Positions 55,216 through 64,000 of a DNA stretch of 64,000 nt are shown here, piece by piece. Source of the DNA: Bacteroidota bacterium (lineage in GTDB: Bacteria; Bacteroidota; Bacteroidia; 2-12-FULL-35-15); assembly GCA_017303895.1 (NCBI GenBank), contig JAFLBF010000007.1:1-64000 (forward strand), given 5' to 3'. Each line of letters begins with the position of its first letter. The stretch's first letter is position 1. A model generated the notes under the pieces. That model searched no databases. It was not told where the DNA came from and saw only the letters and a list, made by a program, of their open reading frames with translations. Both the position numbers and the translations under genes were made by a program.

Positions 55216-56514
55216 ATGAAAAAAATTTACTTAGCGATTGCAACTGCTTTAGGAATTGTTGCTCCTCATTTTAATTCAAACGCACAATGTGCCGGAAATC
55301 GTTATCACGATTACGTTTTCCCATCTGCTCCAACTGTTACTTCTAATATTCAGTATGGAAGTAATTTAAAATTCAATGGACAAAATCAAAATTTACTGTT
55401 AGATGTTTATGAGCCAACAGGTGATACTTCTACAAGCAGAGCTTTGGTGATCATGGCTCATGGTGGAAGTTTTATCGGAGGAAGTAAAACTGGAAGTGAT
55501 GTGGTAAATTTATGTAAAGATCTGGCCCGACTTGGTTATGTAGTTGCATCTATAGAGTATCGTGTAGGAATGAATAATTTTCCGGTACCGGGACCTGATT
55601 CCAGCGATGCTACTGAAGCTGTAATGAGAGCTGTGCATGATGGAAGAGCTGCCGTTCGTTATTTTAGAAAAAATGCAGATATAGGTGGAAATACATATAA
55701 AATTGATGTGAACAATATTTATTTTGCCGGAGTTTCTGCCGGTGGCTTTATTGCTTTGCAGGTAGCTTATTTGGACGATATAGCTGAATTTCCAACGTAT
55801 ATCGATACTGTTGGACAGTCGGGTTTAGGAGGAGCGGTAGAAGGATTGAGTGGTAATCCGGGTTATTCTTCAGATGTGAATGCAGTTGTAAATATTTGTG
55901 GAGCTATTGGTGATACTGCATGGATGCAAGCCGGTGATGAGCCTGTGCTGAATTTTCATGGGACGAATGATGGAACTGTGCCTTATGGTTCTGCCATCAT
56001 TACATTGGCAGGTTTATTCCCGATCATGCCAGTAGATGGAAGTTTTTCAGTTGATGCTAAAGCAGATGAATTAGGTTTGATCAATTGTTTTGAGATCTAT
56101 GAAGGAAAAGATCATGTGCCGCATGTAGGAACAACAGCAACTGCATTGGCTTATTACGATACAACTCTTACGATCACCCGAAACTTTTTAGAGCATTTCA
56201 CCTGTGGCGTTCCTTTGAACTGTAGTTATACTACAGCTCCTGCAGTTGGTATCAACGAAATTGCAGTAAATGCAGAGGATGTAGATCTTTATCCGAACCC
56301 TGCTACAAATAGTTTCATGATCGACCTTGTGGCATTTGGAAATGCAACAGTTGCTATTGAAATGTTTGATGTATTGGGGAAAAATGTAGGAAGTTTTAAT
56401 GGTGTGAAAACCAATAAATTTAATATCAATAGAAATGATCTTCCTGCGGGAGTTTATTTTGTTAGAATTACTTCCGGTCAAACTGCCATCACTAAAAAAG
56501 TGATATTGGAATAA
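55216..56514 (+). CDS. Secreted carboxylesterase-like hydrolase with T9SS tail
   Basis: A 432-residue exported enzyme. The signal peptide ends near SNAQ. The alpha/beta-hydrolase domain (~50-325) has the oxyanion HGGSFIGG, the nucleophile elbow GVSAGGF (~177) and a likely acid and histidine in EGKDHVPHVG. A T9SS type A sorting domain (VDLYPNPATNSFMIDL to KKVILE) ends the protein. Substrate: short-chain or aryl esters are usual. A hairpin terminator follows directly. Confidence 0.88.
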   Translation: MKKIYLAIATALGIVAPHFNSNAQCAGNRYHDYVFPSAPTVTSNIQYGSNLKFNGQNQNLLLDVYEPTGDTSTSRALVIMAHGGSFIGGSKTGSDVVNLCKDLARLGYVVASIEYRVGMNNFPVPGPDSSDATEAVMRAVHDGRAAVRYFRKNADIGGNTYKIDVNNIYFAGVSAGGFIALQVAYLDDIAEFPTYIDTVGQSGLGGAVEGLSGNPGYSSDVNAVVNICGAIGDTAWMQAGDEPVLNFHGTNDGTVPYGSAIITLAGLFPIMPVDGSFSVDAKADELGLINCFEIYEGKDHVPHVGTTATALAYYDTTLTITRNFLEHFTCGVPLNCSYTTAPAVGINEIAVNAEDVDLYPNPATNSFMIDLVAFGNATVAIEMFDVLGKNVGSFNGVKTNKFNINRNDLPAGVYFVRITSGQTAITKKVILE

Positions 56515-56532
56515 AAAATTGTATATGTCAAT

Positions 56533-56562
56533 AAAAAAGGCTCCGCTTGCGGAGCCTTTTTT
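56533..56562. terminator. Bidirectional terminator after the esterase gene
   Basis: AAAAAAGGCTCCGC / GCGGAGCCTTTTTT, 14-bp perfect stem, loop TT. The T-run overlaps the stop codon of the converging SRPBCC gene. Confidence 0.92.
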
Positions 56563-57007
56563 ATTGAAACAATTCTTTCAACTTTTCTTCCCTATAATTA
56601 AATATTGCCCGCACTTTTTTTTCAACGAATATTTTGTTTATGATTGGTTCAAATATCCAGCCTGGCGACCGAAAATGCACAATGTCCCTCATGTGCGTTA
56701 CTCCATTTCGTTCCTCAAAAATGTGTTCATGTACCCAAGTGTTGTAAGGCCCTTTTAATTGTTTATCAATAAAACGATAGGGCGGTTCCCATTCACTGAT
56801 CTCTGTTTTCCATTTGAATGGTATCCCATTCACTTTTATTTTATAATCGATCAATGTGCCTTTTTGAATACGAATAGGAAGCGGTGTCAGAATATTAAAA
56901 CGCATATCAGGAGGAGTGATCACATTCAAATTCTCCGCTTTACTAAAAAAATCAAACACTTCGTTTAAAGGCCGGTTGATGGTTGTGTCTTTTATTAGGA
57001 CGTGCAT
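56561..57007 (-). CDS. SRPBCC-superfamily ligand-binding protein
   Basis: A 148-residue START-like (Bet v 1-like) protein. It has RPLNEVFDFFSKAENLNVITP, a typical first helix/strand, a conserved WKTEISEWEPPYRFIDKQLK core, and HMRDIVHFRSPG. The C-terminal helix KKVRAIFNYREEKLKEL closes the cavity. Often called ligand-binding SRPBCC protein; the ligand is unknown. ATG 57007 (MHVLIKD) fits the family; ATG 57016 is possible. Confidence 0.85.
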   Translation of the reverse strand: MHVLIKDTTINRPLNEVFDFFSKAENLNVITPPDMRFNILTPLPIRIQKGTLIDYKIKVNGIPFKWKTEISEWEPPYRFIDKQLKGPYNTWVHEHIFEERNGVTHMRDIVHFRSPGWIFEPIINKIFVEKKVRAIFNYREEKLKELFQ

Positions 57008-57051
57008 AATGGTCATTTTTAACATTAAACCAATGAATGGCTTTTTTGTTC

Positions 57052-57059
57052 TACTTTTG
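57052..57059 (+). promoter_or_regulatory. -7 element of proC
   Basis: TACTTTTG fits TAnnTTTG, 18 nt before the ATG at 57078. No clear -33. Confidence 0.45.
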
Positions 57060-57077
57060 TGATCTAAAATTTACATT

Positions 57078-57878
57078 ATGAAAATCACAATTGTAGGATG
57101 CGGTAATATGGGCTTGATCTATGCTCGTGCATTTTTAAAATATAATATCGTTACGAAAGAAAATTTATTGTTGGCGGAGAAAAATGAAGCACGTAAACAA
57201 GAACTTTTGAAATTGAATATTGGCGAAGTGTGTGTAGTAAATGATGTTAGAATCTCCGAAAGCGATATTGTTATTTTAGCTGTGAAACCACAAGATTTTA
57301 ACGATTTAAGTGTTGAGCTAAAACAGGTATTAAAACCGGATAATATTATTGTTTCGATCATGGCGGGAATGAAGTTGGAAAGAATTGCAAGTGTTCTTGA
57401 GCAAAAAAATATTGTTCGAGCAATGCCAAATTCTCCTGCTGAATTAGGAATGGGGATGACTGCATTTACAGCCAATAAACATCTGACCATGGAGCAGATC
57501 CGCAAAGCTGAGAATTTGTTGGGAACAACCGGACGAACAGTATTTTTTGAGAACGAAGATCTTTTGGATGCAGTAACCGCTTTAAGCGGAAGTGGTCCTG
57601 CTTATTTTTTCTATATCGTAAAAAATATGATCGATGCCGGTAAAGAAATGGGCTTTGATGAAGCCACATCCGCGATGCTCGTAAAACAAACCATGTTAGG
57701 CTCCTTCCACCTTTTGAATACGGCTAATAAATCATTGGATGAATTGATCAAGGCGGTAGCCTCCAAAGGTGGTACTACTGAAGCAGCGCTTACATCCTTT
57801 GATCAGAGTGGAGTAGGTTATTCTATCCAAAAAGGCATTGTAAAAGCAAGAGACAGAGCTACGGAGCTATCAAAATAG
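57078..57878 (+). CDS. proC: Pyrroline-5-carboxylate reductase
   Basis: A 266-residue NAD(P)H enzyme for the last step of proline synthesis. N-terminal Rossmann motif IVGCGNMGLIYARAF; VKPQDFNDL and RAMPNSPAELGMGMTAF are conserved; the C-terminal signature starts ALSGSGPAYFFYIVKNMIDAG and includes ASKGGTTEAAL. Convergent with the RDD gene, 1-nt gap, without a visible terminator. Confidence 0.97.
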   Translation: MKITIVGCGNMGLIYARAFLKYNIVTKENLLLAEKNEARKQELLKLNIGEVCVVNDVRISESDIVILAVKPQDFNDLSVELKQVLKPDNIIVSIMAGMKLERIASVLEQKNIVRAMPNSPAELGMGMTAFTANKHLTMEQIRKAENLLGTTGRTVFFENEDLLDAVTALSGSGPAYFFYIVKNMIDAGKEMGFDEATSAMLVKQTMLGSFHLLNTANKSLDELIKAVASKGGTTEAALTSFDQSGVGYSIQKGIVKARDRATELSK

Positions 57879-57879
57879 A

Positions 57880-58479
57880 TCAGTTTGGCGCTTGTGTTGC
57901 AGTGTCATTTTTAAGATGTTCCTGCAAACGTGCTAAAACCATTAACTCCTCAAGGTCTTTTTTTCTAATAACATAGGTATCACTCCAGCTGTCGTGCCAA
58001 CCTCTATCACTTAAACAAGAGAAGGGTTCAAATGGGACGATCCTTGAAAAAGAGCGTGTCACAATTTGATGGAAACTAGGTTTCTCACCATATTCATTAA
58101 CCACAATTCTTCCTAAGACCAATTTCCCTAAGCTTGATTGAGCTGTGCTTTCAAATAAAATATAATAAGAAGGATAAACAATGATATAGAAGATGACAGT
58201 TAACAATGTTTCTGTTGATTCATTGAGCCAGTCGGCATTGCCGGTTATGCCTAAGATTATACCAAGTGTAAATGCGATGACCCATTCAAATAGAAAGTAA
58301 AAGATCCGGTCTAATATAAAATGTCCAAACCTTGCCCAGCCGGTAACAACAGGAATTTCCTTATACTTATAAAATGTTTTTTCTACTTCTTCAATTTCAC
58401 CCTGTTTGTTTTTCTCTTTACGTTTAACCGTATAGTACTCTTTTATCTCAGTGATCTTTGTTTTTGTCGCTTCTTGCAT
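57880..58479 (-). CDS. RDD-family membrane protein
   Basis: A 199-residue protein with an unusual charged N-terminus (~1-45), then the RDD start WARFGHFILDRIFYFLFEWV and two to three hydrophobic segments; the family motif ILFESTAQSSLGKLVLGRIV is clear. The role is unknown, some members act in ion exchange. A C-terminal cytoplasmic tail has a cysteine. Shares strand and a 2-nt gap with the upstream lipoprotein gene. Confidence 0.88.
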   Translation of the reverse strand: MQEATKTKITEIKEYYTVKRKEKNKQGEIEEVEKTFYKYKEIPVVTGWARFGHFILDRIFYFLFEWVIAFTLGIILGITGNADWLNESTETLLTVIFYIIVYPSYYILFESTAQSSLGKLVLGRIVVNEYGEKPSFHQIVTRSFSRIVPFEPFSCLSDRGWHDSWSDTYVIRKKDLEELMVLARLQEHLKNDTATQAPN

Positions 58480-58481
58480 AT

Positions 58482-59567
58482 TTATGGGATTGTGAAATTA
58501 ATAGTTGTATTCACAGTTTGATCTCCCAGTTCAGCAAGTGTGAATGTGTTGGTCAAGTTAGAACTCATCCAATCGCCAGTCGAAAATGTTCCATCACCGT
58601 TGGCATCATAAAGAGAGTAAAGGTAATACGTTCCGGGGTGCATGTAATTGAATGTAAATGAATTGTCAGTAGATCCTAAAAATACATAACGTGAACGGTA
58701 TTTTAATTGTGATGCATTAAATGTAAATCCACTGAAAAGAGGTTGAGTAGTGATCATGAGAAATGTTTTCTTGGTCGGGTCGGGTGTGTATCCTGCGCCA
58801 TAACTAATATTAACAGTTGTTTTTCCCAAATAAGGTTGCGATGATTCATTGTAAGGATCATTCGCAAGATCGCTTACTGAATAATAAATGGCTTCCGGAC
58901 GGGAATCAAAAGTGCTCGTGAAATCTTTTACCAATTGTTTTTGAGGGAAGCTAAAATGGCTGATCGCATTTTGAGCGGAGGTGCTATCCTGCATCTTTGC
59001 TTTCCAAAGGAAATGTGTTTGTGCACTAGGTAGGGTATTATATACATTCGTGTAGGTATGCATGATCAAGCTATCGTCTTTGAATAAAACATCTACATAC
59101 ACTCTGTTTCTACCTGCTCTGAAATCAGAAAAGCGATAAAAGTAATTGTTTGCGGTTTCAGAAACACTGTCGATCACAGCATAAGAGATTCGTTGATTGC
59201 CAGCAAATCCACCTCCATTACGAAATGCCATTTTGTATGCATTCGCATGTTTCACAATAAAAAAGCTCATCAGAATGTTGTTTGCGGAGTCCAATTCATT
59301 TTTAGCAGAAACCTGTGCTGCTGAAATAGGTCTGAAATCAACGATCCACTCCGGGAAACTTCCCAGGGCTGTAGCTGAAACAACTGGTCCGTTCCATATA
59401 CTTGGTAAACGGTCTAAAATACCATAACCCAAAACATTACTGCCGGAGTTGATCGGGCCGATATCCGTAGTGCTCGGAGTCGTTTCTTCATTGTCGACAC
59501 TGTCTCTTTTACAAGAAGAAGTAAATAGAGCAATAGGTAGAACGAATAGCAAAAAGTAGTTTTTCAT
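58482..59567 (-). CDS. Lipoprotein of unknown function
   Basis: A 361-residue lipoprotein: the signal sequence ends in the lipobox FTSSC (Cys19). The mature part is beta-rich with three loosely similar segments. The C-terminus has YSLYDANGDGTFSTGDWMSS, a DxNxDG Ca-binding-like loop, within a domain like those of Bacteroidota DUF2141-type or Ig-like proteins. No enzyme motif is visible. It may share a transcript with the RDD gene. Confidence 0.75.
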   Translation of the reverse strand: MKNYFLLFVLPIALFTSSCKRDSVDNEETTPSTTDIGPINSGSNVLGYGILDRLPSIWNGPVVSATALGSFPEWIVDFRPISAAQVSAKNELDSANNILMSFFIVKHANAYKMAFRNGGGFAGNQRISYAVIDSVSETANNYFYRFSDFRAGRNRVYVDVLFKDDSLIMHTYTNVYNTLPSAQTHFLWKAKMQDSTSAQNAISHFSFPQKQLVKDFTSTFDSRPEAIYYSVSDLANDPYNESSQPYLGKTTVNISYGAGYTPDPTKKTFLMITTQPLFSGFTFNASQLKYRSRYVFLGSTDNSFTFNYMHPGTYYLYSLYDANGDGTFSTGDWMSSNLTNTFTLAELGDQTVNTTINFTIP

Positions 59568-59628
59568 GTGAAGTAATTTGATTCATAAAGATATACAAAT
59601 AAATGTTTTTAATGCGTTTTTCTTTTAG

Positions 59629-59636
59629 TAATTTTG
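59629..59636 (+). promoter_or_regulatory. -7 element of acs
   Basis: TAATTTTG fits TAnnTTTG, 17 nt before the ATG at 59654. It supports 59654 over an upstream in-frame ATG at 59603. Confidence 0.45.
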
Positions 59637-59653
59637 GACGAAACAGAAGCACT

Positions 59654-61546
59654 ATGGCAACTATCAATACACTCGAACAATATCAGCAGGAATACCAAAA
59701 AAGCGTGAATGATCCGGAAGGTTTTTGGGCTGAAAAAGCAGAACAATTTGTCTGGAAAAAAAAGTGGGATAGCGTGCTTGATTGGAATTTTTCCGAACCC
59801 AAGAATAAATGGTTTATTGGTGGAAAATTGAACATTACTGAAAATTGTCTCGACCGCCATTTGGAAAAGCGAGCAGATCAGATCGCCTATTATTGGGAGC
59901 CCAATGATCCTCATGCAAAAGCTGTTTCCTATACCTACAAACAACTGCACGAGCAAGTATGCAAATTTGCAAATGTGCTAAAAAATAACGGTGCCCAAAA
60001 GGGTGATCGCATTTGTATCTATATGCCTATGGTTCCCGAATTAGCCATTGCTGTATTGGCCTGTGCGCGTATCGGTGCTGTTCATTCGGTAGTGTTTGGT
60101 GGATTTTCTGCTTCTGCATTAAGTGGAAGAATTCAAGACAGTGATTGTAAAATAGTTATTTGTACAGATGGTGCTTATCGTGGGGCAAAGGGTATTCCAA
60201 TGAAAGATACAGTGGATGAAGCATTGGAAGTTTGTCCATCTGTTGAAAAAGTGATCGTGCTTGAGCATACACAAAGTAATATCCGTATGGTTGAAGGAAG
60301 GGATGTGATGTGGAAAAATGAGATGGAGAAAGTAAATGCTGATTGTCCAGCTGAACCAATGGATGCAGAGGATATGCTTTTTATTTTGTACACCTCGGGT
60401 TCAACGGGAAAGCCGAAAGGTGTTGTGCATACATGTGGTGGATACATGGTGTACACACAGTACACATTTGAAAATGTGTTTAACTATAGAGAAGGAGAAG
60501 TGTTTTGGTGTACGGCCGATATCGGCTGGATCACAGGACACTCATACATTGTGTATGCGCCACTATTATCAGGTGCAACCTCTGTAATGTTTGAAGGAGT
60601 TCCTACCTATCCAGATGCCGGTCGTTTTTGGCAGGTGATCGATAAATATAAAGTGAACATTTTTTATACAGCACCAACAGCTATCCGTGCTTTAGAAGTA
60701 GCGGGCTTAGATTTTGTGAAGCCTTATAAATTGGATTCATTACGTGTATTGGGTAGTGTAGGTGAGCCGATCAATGAAGAAGCATGGAATTGGTATAATA
60801 TCAATATTGGAAAGGGAAAATGTCCGATAGTTGATACCTGGTGGCAGACAGAAACTGGAGGAATGATGATCTCTCCGATAGCCGGTGTTACTAAAACCAA
60901 ACCGGGTTTTGCAACGCTTCCATTGCCGGGTGTTCAGCCTATTTTAGTGGACGATAAGGGAAATGAGATCATAGGTAATGGGGTAGAGGGGAATTTATGT
61001 ATTAAATTTCCTTGGCCATCGATCATTCGTACAACCTATGGAGATCATGAACGTTGTCGCCAGAATTATTTTGCAACCTATCCTAATTTATATTTTACAG
61101 GTGATGGCTGTAAAAGAGATGAAGATGGATATTACCGTATTACCGGTCGTGTGGATGATGTAATGAATGTAAGCGGTCATCGCATCGGGACAGCAGAAGT
61201 AGAGAGTGCAATAAACATGCATGCCGATATTGTAGAGAGTGCAGTAGTCGGATACCCTCATGATATTAAAGGTCAGGGAATTTATGCCTATGTGATCTGT
61301 ACGAATAAGAACAAAGATCAGGAAGCATTAAGAAAAGAGATTTTGGCAGAGGTCACCAAAGTGATCGGACCGATTGCCAAACCTGATAAAATTCAAATCG
61401 TAAGTGGTTTACCAAAGACCAGAAGTGGAAAGATCATGCGCAGAATTCTTAGAAAAGTTGCGGAAGGAGAAATGAATAATTTAGGAGATACTTCCACTTT
61501 GTTAGATCCGAATGTGGTAGAGGAAATCAAGGCCGGTGCCTTATAA
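59654..61546 (+). CDS. acs: Acetyl-CoA synthetase
   Basis: A 630-residue AMP-forming ligase converting acetate to acetyl-CoA. The P-loop is ILYTSGSTGKPKGVVHTCGG, and DTWWQTETGGMMISP is the aryl/acyl-adenylate motif. The acetylatable Lys motif near the C-terminus is PKTRSGKIMRRILRK. The N-terminal ACAS_N domain is intact. Full length. The frame extends 17 codons upstream, but the -7 element lies there. Confidence 0.98.
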   Translation: MATINTLEQYQQEYQKSVNDPEGFWAEKAEQFVWKKKWDSVLDWNFSEPKNKWFIGGKLNITENCLDRHLEKRADQIAYYWEPNDPHAKAVSYTYKQLHEQVCKFANVLKNNGAQKGDRICIYMPMVPELAIAVLACARIGAVHSVVFGGFSASALSGRIQDSDCKIVICTDGAYRGAKGIPMKDTVDEALEVCPSVEKVIVLEHTQSNIRMVEGRDVMWKNEMEKVNADCPAEPMDAEDMLFILYTSGSTGKPKGVVHTCGGYMVYTQYTFENVFNYREGEVFWCTADIGWITGHSYIVYAPLLSGATSVMFEGVPTYPDAGRFWQVIDKYKVNIFYTAPTAIRALEVAGLDFVKPYKLDSLRVLGSVGEPINEEAWNWYNINIGKGKCPIVDTWWQTETGGMMISPIAGVTKTKPGFATLPLPGVQPILVDDKGNEIIGNGVEGNLCIKFPWPSIIRTTYGDHERCRQNYFATYPNLYFTGDGCKRDEDGYYRITGRVDDVMNVSGHRIGTAEVESAINMHADIVESAVVGYPHDIKGQGIYAYVICTNKNKDQEALRKEILAEVTKVIGPIAKPDKIQIVSGLPKTRSGKIMRRILRKVAEGEMNNLGDTSTLLDPNVVEEIKAGAL

Positions 61547-61625
61547 TTCATCTTGTTTCTGAAATTTTGTTAAAACTTTTATAGTTCCTGAATTTACGCT
61601 ATCTTCGTGGGGCAAATAAAAACCT

Positions 61626-62339
61626 GTGCCAGATAGCATCGTCATCATACCAACGTACAATGAAAAAGAAAATGTGGAGAGAATGATCCGTAAGGTATTC
61701 TCTTTGCCATACCCATTCCATTTGTTGATCATTGATGATGGTTCTCCTGATGGCACCGCTGCTATTGTAAAATCTTTGATGCAAGAGTTTGAAGGCCGTT
61801 TATTCATTGAAGAAAGAAAAGGTAAGTTGGGATTGGGAACGGCTTATATTCATGGATTCAAATGGTCGCTTGCCAGAAATTATGAATTCACTTTTGAAAT
61901 GGATTGTGATTTTTCGCATAATCCGGATGACCTTATCCGTTTGCGTGAAGCCTGTGTGAAAGGGGGAGATGTTGCAATCGGATCGCGATATACAAAAGGT
62001 GGTAAGATCGTGAACTGGCCGGTAGGAAGGGTGTTGATGTCTTACTTCGCTTCTATTTATGTGCGCATGATCCTTTGGGTTCCATTTAAAGATACAACAG
62101 CAGGATTCAAATGTTATAGAAAAAAAGTGTTGGAGCGGATCCATTTTGATAGCATCAAATTTATTGGTTACGCTTTCCAGATCGAAATGAAATACATCGC
62201 CTATCGTTTAGGATTTAAAGTGGTAGAAGTGCCCATCACATTTACGGATAGAACAGAAGGTGTTTCTAAAATGAATAAAGGGATTTTTAAAGAAGCCATT
62301 CTCGGTGTTCTTAAAATGCGATTCATGACAATAAAATAA
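61626..62339 (+). CDS. Polyprenol-monophosphomannose synthase (GT2)
   Basis: A 237-residue GT2 enzyme making a polyprenyl-phosphate sugar donor, usually mannose. IIPTYNEKENVERMI, IIDDGSPDGTA, and the DxD-like MDCDFSHNPDD motif are intact; SRYTKGGKIVNWPVGR and FKCYRKKVLE are typical of DPM1. There are no C-terminal membrane helices. The start is GTG. Within an operon with M28 and pyrC. It might supply the TMTC-like protein at 10.3-12.6 kb. Confidence 0.92.
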   Translation: MPDSIVIIPTYNEKENVERMIRKVFSLPYPFHLLIIDDGSPDGTAAIVKSLMQEFEGRLFIEERKGKLGLGTAYIHGFKWSLARNYEFTFEMDCDFSHNPDDLIRLREACVKGGDVAIGSRYTKGGKIVNWPVGRVLMSYFASIYVRMILWVPFKDTTAGFKCYRKKVLERIHFDSIKFIGYAFQIEMKYIAYRLGFKVVEVPITFTDRTEGVSKMNKGIFKEAILGVLKMRFMTIK

Positions 62340-62345
62340 AACGCA

Positions 62346-63284
62346 ATGAGCTTGCGACCTTTTTTATTCCTTTTCTTTGTATCACTTCCATCTTTTTCTT
62401 TTTCACAACAATCCATCAATGTCGCTAAATTAAAAACCCATGTGCGTTATCTAAGTTCGGAGAAACTTCATGGACGATTGACCGGTTCGCAGGATGAGTT
62501 ATCTGCTGCTTACTATATTTCTAAAAATTTCAAAAGTTTAGGACTTATTCCCAAAGGAAACATTTCCAGTTATTATTATTCTTATAAATTCAAGCAACCA
62601 CTTTTTGAAGGAGATACCATTGGTGGTAAATTGATATCCGGGATCAATGTGGCGGCATTTTTAGATAACCATTGCGATAAAACAGTCATTATTTCTGCTC
62701 ATTTTGATCATTTAGGAATGTCTAAGAATGAGCAAGGACAGTTGAAAGCCTATCCCGGAGCCAACGATAATGCATCGGGTGTAGCCGGACTGCTGGAGCT
62801 GGCCCGTTACTTTACGTCCAACAAAAAGAAAGAACAATTTAATATTCTTTTTGTTGCTTTTTCAGGGCATGAGCAAGGACATGTTGCTGCTAAGTTGTTC
62901 TGCGAACAACCAACGATCGATCTGAATACGGTTTTGTTTATGGTCGATCTCGATATGATCGGAGCTATGAATGCACAATCTCAATTGTTTGTTCTTGGGT
63001 TAGAACATTTCAAGGATATGAATGATTTGATTGTTAATTCTAAAACAGAACTGAATATTCAAAAAGAAGGAATGATGAATATGACGAGAGACACAGAGCC
63101 ATTCCTAAAGAAGAATATAAAATGCATCACTTTTTCTACCGGTATTAATTCTAATACTCATAAGATAACAGATGAGCTTAAAATGCTTAACTTTGAGGGA
63201 GAAAAAAAGGTGCTCGATTATCTTCTGATGCTCATTTCAAAATTGGAAGAAATGCCTGATTATAAATGTAAACAAACACAGTGA
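62346..63284 (+). CDS. M28-family zinc aminopeptidase-like protein
   Basis: A 312-residue exported protein: signal peptide to about residue 20 (ends FSFSQQ), then the M28 domain. Metal-site residues: AHFDHLG (His), GANDNASG (Asp), DLDMIG (Asp), and THKITDE (His). The usual E-E pair (xEExG) appears as SGHEQG, so the catalytic-base position is His rather than Glu; activity may differ. It is 6 nt after the GT2 gene and overlaps pyrC by 1 base. Confidence 0.88.
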   Translation: MSLRPFLFLFFVSLPSFSFSQQSINVAKLKTHVRYLSSEKLHGRLTGSQDELSAAYYISKNFKSLGLIPKGNISSYYYSYKFKQPLFEGDTIGGKLISGINVAAFLDNHCDKTVIISAHFDHLGMSKNEQGQLKAYPGANDNASGVAGLLELARYFTSNKKKEQFNILFVAFSGHEQGHVAAKLFCEQPTIDLNTVLFMVDLDMIGAMNAQSQLFVLGLEHFKDMNDLIVNSKTELNIQKEGMMNMTRDTEPFLKKNIKCITFSTGINSNTHKITDELKMLNFEGEKKVLDYLLMLISKLEEMPDYKCKQTQ

Positions 63285-64000
63285 TGAATATTTTAATTAA
63301 AAACGCCTCAGTAGTAAATGAAGGTAAGATCATAAAAGCAAATGTATTGATCAATGGGAATATGATCGCAGAAATATCGGAACAGGAGATCACAACTTCT
63401 GTCGATAAAACAATAGATGCCGCTGGAAAATATCTTTTCCCTGGTTGTATCGATGATCAAGTGCATTTCAGAGAACCGGGGTTAACACATAAAGGAGAAA
63501 TATATACAGAAGCGAAAGCAGCTGTTGCAGGTGGGATCACTTCTTATATGGAAATGCCGAACACTGTTCCGAATGTATTTACTCAGGATCTATTAGAAGA
63601 TAAATACAAACGTGCATCAGAGGTCTCTTTGGCAAACTACTCTTTTTTTATGGGAGCTTCTAACGACAATTTAGAAGAAGTATTGAAGACCGATCCTAAA
63701 ACTGTTTGTGGTGTTAAAGTGTTCATGGGTTCTTCTACAGGTAATATGCTGGTTGATAAACGTGAAACATTGGAAGGTTTGTTCTCGAAGTGCAACATGT
63801 TGATCGCAACTCATTGTGAAGATGAGGCTACGATCAAACATAACATGCAAGTGTATAAAGATAAATATGGGGATGATGTTCCGATGGTTTGTCATCCGGA
63901 GATCAGAAGTGAAGAGGCTTGTTATAGATCATCTTCATTAGCTGTGGAGTTGGCAAAAAAATACAATACACGTTTGCATATTCTTCATATTTCTACCGCT
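63284..64000 (+). CDS. pyrC: Dihydroorotase (3' end outside window)
   Basis: 239 codons are visible before the window ends. It is an amidohydrolase for pyrimidine synthesis. N-terminal MNILIKNASVVNEGKI is followed by FPGCIDDQVHFREPGLTHKG, the metal-site region of class I-like dihydroorotases. SYMEMPNTVPN and the lysine region GVKVFMGSSTGNM are conserved, then ATHCEDE and LHILHIST metal ligands. The DQVHFR (not DxHVH) form is usual in Bacteroidota. It starts in TGATG overlap with the M28 stop. Confidence 0.93.
   Translation, partial: MNILIKNASVVNEGKIIKANVLINGNMIAEISEQEITTSVDKTIDAAGKYLFPGCIDDQVHFREPGLTHKGEIYTEAKAAVAGGITSYMEMPNTVPNVFTQDLLEDKYKRASEVSLANYSFFMGASNDNLEEVLKTDPKTVCGVKVFMGSSTGNMLVDKRETLEGLFSKCNMLIATHCEDEATIKHNMQVYKDKYGDDVPMVCHPEIRSEEACYRSSSLAVELAKKYNTRLHILHISTA

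Overview
This window reads as a stretch of a chromosome from the phylum Bacteroidota, probably a Flavobacteriia/Sphingobacteriia-like lineage. The pointers are gldD and gldE next to ssb, three proteins with a type A type-IX-secretion (T9SS) C-terminal sorting domain, the phylum's -7 promoter element TAnnTTTG in front of many genes, long-tailed FtsZ and L21 proteins, and low GC. Most of the window is ordinary core genome; clear accessory DNA is limited to about 19.5-25.0 kb. The assignment to phylum is firm; anything finer is inference.

Layout. 0-7 kb: the 3' end of heme A synthase, gldD-gldE-ssb, a metallo-hydrolase, a large secreted beta-propeller-like T9SS protein and a DUF1653 protein. 7-15 kb: serS, rpmA, rplU, an EamA transporter, a TMTC-like membrane glycosyltransferase/TPR protein, an acyltransferase and a TPR protein, then a gap filled with dispersed repeats. 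15-19.5 kb: M1 peptidase, HupE-like protein, DUF6702 protein and MFS exporter. 19.5-25 kb: a two-gene type III restriction-modification operon with a divergent HTH gene and a repeat-rich promoter between them, a frameshifted GIY-YIG gene, and the initiator tRNA flanked by two tRNA-derived relics carrying palindromes. 25-27.3 kb: era and der.

27.3-43.5 kb is a complete division and cell-wall (dcw) cluster on the minus strand: mraZ, rsmH, ftsL-like, ftsI, murE, mraY, murD, an extra MurD C-terminal-domain protein, ftsW, murG, murC, ftsQ, ftsA, ftsZ. It has three perfect 10-bp MraZ-type boxes upstream. MurE has the DNPR motif of meso-diaminopimelate-adding enzymes. The free-standing MurD C-terminal domain keeps the fold signatures but has lost three D-glutamate-contacting residues, and is the most unusual gene in the window.

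43.5-64 kb: pabB-tilS, two small unknown genes, a DsbD-like protein, a YqeY-like protein, a T9SS protein, the korAB 2-oxoacid:ferredoxin oxidoreductase, a hidden 25-codon cysteine-rich ORF with its own promoter and terminator, a FadL-type porin, a secreted esterase, a SRPBCC protein, proC, an RDD protein, a lipoprotein, acs, a polyprenol-phosphate mannose synthase, an M28 peptidase and the start of a dihydroorotase gene that runs off the end.

Coordinates come from reading the sequence by eye. Family names come from recognised motifs, not from database searches.
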